Shown: piece by piece, positions 53,966 through 55,011 of the stretch
Numbering within the stretch: the stretch's first letter is position 1
Layout: each line of letters starts with the position of its first letter
DNA from: an uncultured Porphyromonadaceae bacterium
GTDB lineage: Bacteria > Bacteroidota > Bacteroidia > Bacteroidales > Muribaculaceae
Direction of reading: 5' to 3'
Assembly (NCBI GenBank): GCA_947175205.1
Contig: CAMWLS010000013.1
Coordinates: forward strand, 1 to 55,011
DNA: 55,011 bases
Position numbers and translations under genes: made by a program
The notes under the pieces: generated by a model
Databases searched by the model: none
Told to the model about the DNA's origin: nothing
The model's input: the letters and a program-made list of their open reading frames with translations, nothing else

Positions 53966-55011
53966 CACGGTTCTTCCCCACTTCCCATAACTCTTATAAC
54001 TCTTATAACTTCCATAGCACACGCCCCTTACATAATTCATATTACTCTTATAAGTCATATATAACGCATAAGAAGCATAGGAAGCATAAACAGCATATGA
54101 CGCATAACAATGCTCCCCCGCTGAGACCCTCTCTATTCCACACTGTGGGAAAGATACACCCTTTGAAATAAAAGCACTGTGAGCACTCTGCGGGCACTCC
54201 GCGGGAGGGTTGGCAGCCTCCGCAAAAAAAGCTCTGTGTGCACTCCGCGGGCACTCCGCGGGAAGGTTAGGTAGCCACTGCAAAAAAAGCTCTGTGAGCT
54301 CTCCGTGTGCCCTCTGTGAGCGGTTATTCCCGCTTCTCATAACTCAAATAATTCTTATAACTCATATAAGTCATATAAGTCATATAAGACGCATAAACCA
54401 CAAAACCATGCTCCCTACCCCACTGATATCCTCTCTGCACACCACTGTATGAAAGATACACCCTCGGAAATAAAAAATCTGTGAGCCCTCTGCGGGCACT
54501 CCGTGGGAGGGTTGGCAGCCTCCGCAAAAAAAGCTCCGTGAGCTCTCCGTGTGCATTCTGTGCGCGGTTACTCACGCTTCTCATAACTCACAAAATATTT
54601 ATAACTCTTATAAGTCATATATGAAGCAAAAACAGCATATGACGCATTACCATGCACCTCGCTGAGACCCTCACTATACCACACTGTGTGAAAGATACAC
54701 CCTTTGAAAAAAAATCTGTGAGCCCTCCGCGGGAAGGTTAGGTAGCCACCGCAAAAAAAGCTCTGTTAGCTCTCCGTGTGCCCTCTGTGCGCGGTTATTC
54801 ACGCTTCCCATAACTTTTACATAATTCTTATGACTCATATAAGTCACATAAGTCTTATATGACTAATCTGAAGCATATGACGCATAACCATGCTCCCTCG
54901 CTGAGACCCTCTCTATGCCCCACTGTGGGAAAGATACACCTTTTGAGAAAAGTTCCGTGAGCCCTCTGCGGGCACTCCGTGAGCCCTTACGCAGCCTCCA
55001 CCAAAAAAGCA
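53966..55011. repeat. Non-coding tandem repeat array, period about 239 bp, running off the window end
   Basis: An anchor (CTGAGACCCTCTCTAT..CACTGTG.GAAAGATACACC) recurs at 54121, 54423, 54662 and 54901, with spacings of 302, 239 and 239. Each unit has an AT-rich part of short repeats (CTTATAACT, CATATAAGT), the anchor and a GC-rich part (GCGGGCACTCCGCGGGAGGGTT..CAGCCTCCGCAAAAAAAGCTC). The 302-bp unit has an extra tandem copy of about 58 bp of the GC-rich part (54183-54238 and 54240-54297). Minus-strand frames through it give low-complexity Tyr/Ser peptides and are not credible genes. Confidence 0.85.

Noticed and set aside
53957..54584. Two minus-strand frames (127 and 86 aa) with Tyr/Ser-rich ends
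   Set aside because: They are direct translations of the tandem array. The Tyr-Ser-Tyr pattern comes from short CATATAAGT repeats, and stops fall at different places in each unit.
53966..55011. CRISPR array
   Set aside because: The units are about 239 bp and similar throughout. There are no short identical repeats with unique spacers and no cas genes.

Overview
The window looks like chromosome of a gut-type Bacteroidales bacterium, most likely Muribaculaceae (the S24-7 group). This is inferred from recognised protein families, from the rpsU-xerC-hpf order, and from many promoters of the Bacteroidetes form (TTTG about 20 nt before TAnnTTTG). Shine-Dalgarno sequences are mostly absent. Family placement rests on memory of these proteins and not on a search.

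Layout. 1-5.7 kb: an overlapping cell-envelope operon (BadF-type kinase, LysM protein, outer-membrane barrel, VanZ-like protein), an OmpA lipoprotein and a DMT exporter. 5.8-9 kb: a HEAT-like protein, tRNA-Cys, a 590-bp geneless structured stretch, a small lipoprotein, a MerR regulator and an M23 peptidase. 9.1-18.1 kb: alaS, a VOC protein, dxr, rseP, an RlmI-type methyltransferase and a secreted M49 peptidase. 18.2-22.8 kb (minus strand): hpf, xerC, rpsU, a gamma-carbonic anhydrase, an aminopeptidase P and a YraN protein. 22.9-25.2 kb: an NfnAB-type ferredoxin/NADPH oxidoreductase pair.

25.3-31.1 kb is a complete urease operon, ureABC-ureEFGD. Its matching transport operon (urea channel plus an ECF nickel/cobalt importer, NikMN-Q-O type) lies 11 kb away on the minus strand at 42.5-46.1 kb. 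Together they form a full urea-use system: urea and Ni2+ uptake, Ni delivery and hydrolysis to ammonia. Between them lie an Na+ symporter, fabD, tatAC, a dicarboxylate-type symporter and a foreign-looking island.

The island (about 31.1-37.4 kb) is AT-rich compared with its flanks. It encodes a 481-aa coiled-coil protein, a WYL-domain regulator, a 51-aa acidic protein, a predicted retron non-coding RNA, a retron-type reverse transcriptase with a C-terminal extension, and a HEPN-like protein with an RNxxxH motif. Three promoters in the island share one architecture: a 17-bp GCGAAC-N5-GTTCGC-like palindrome, exactly 10 nt, then TAnnTTTG. They precede the 481-aa gene, the 51-aa gene and the retron RNA. 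I read this as a WYL-regulated retron defence module with a probable RNase effector. It is the most interesting part of the window.

46.1-55.0 kb: a TonB C-terminal protein, a TPR sensor histidine kinase, a very large secreted protein with two CotH domains, and a non-coding tandem array (period about 239 bp) that runs off the window end.
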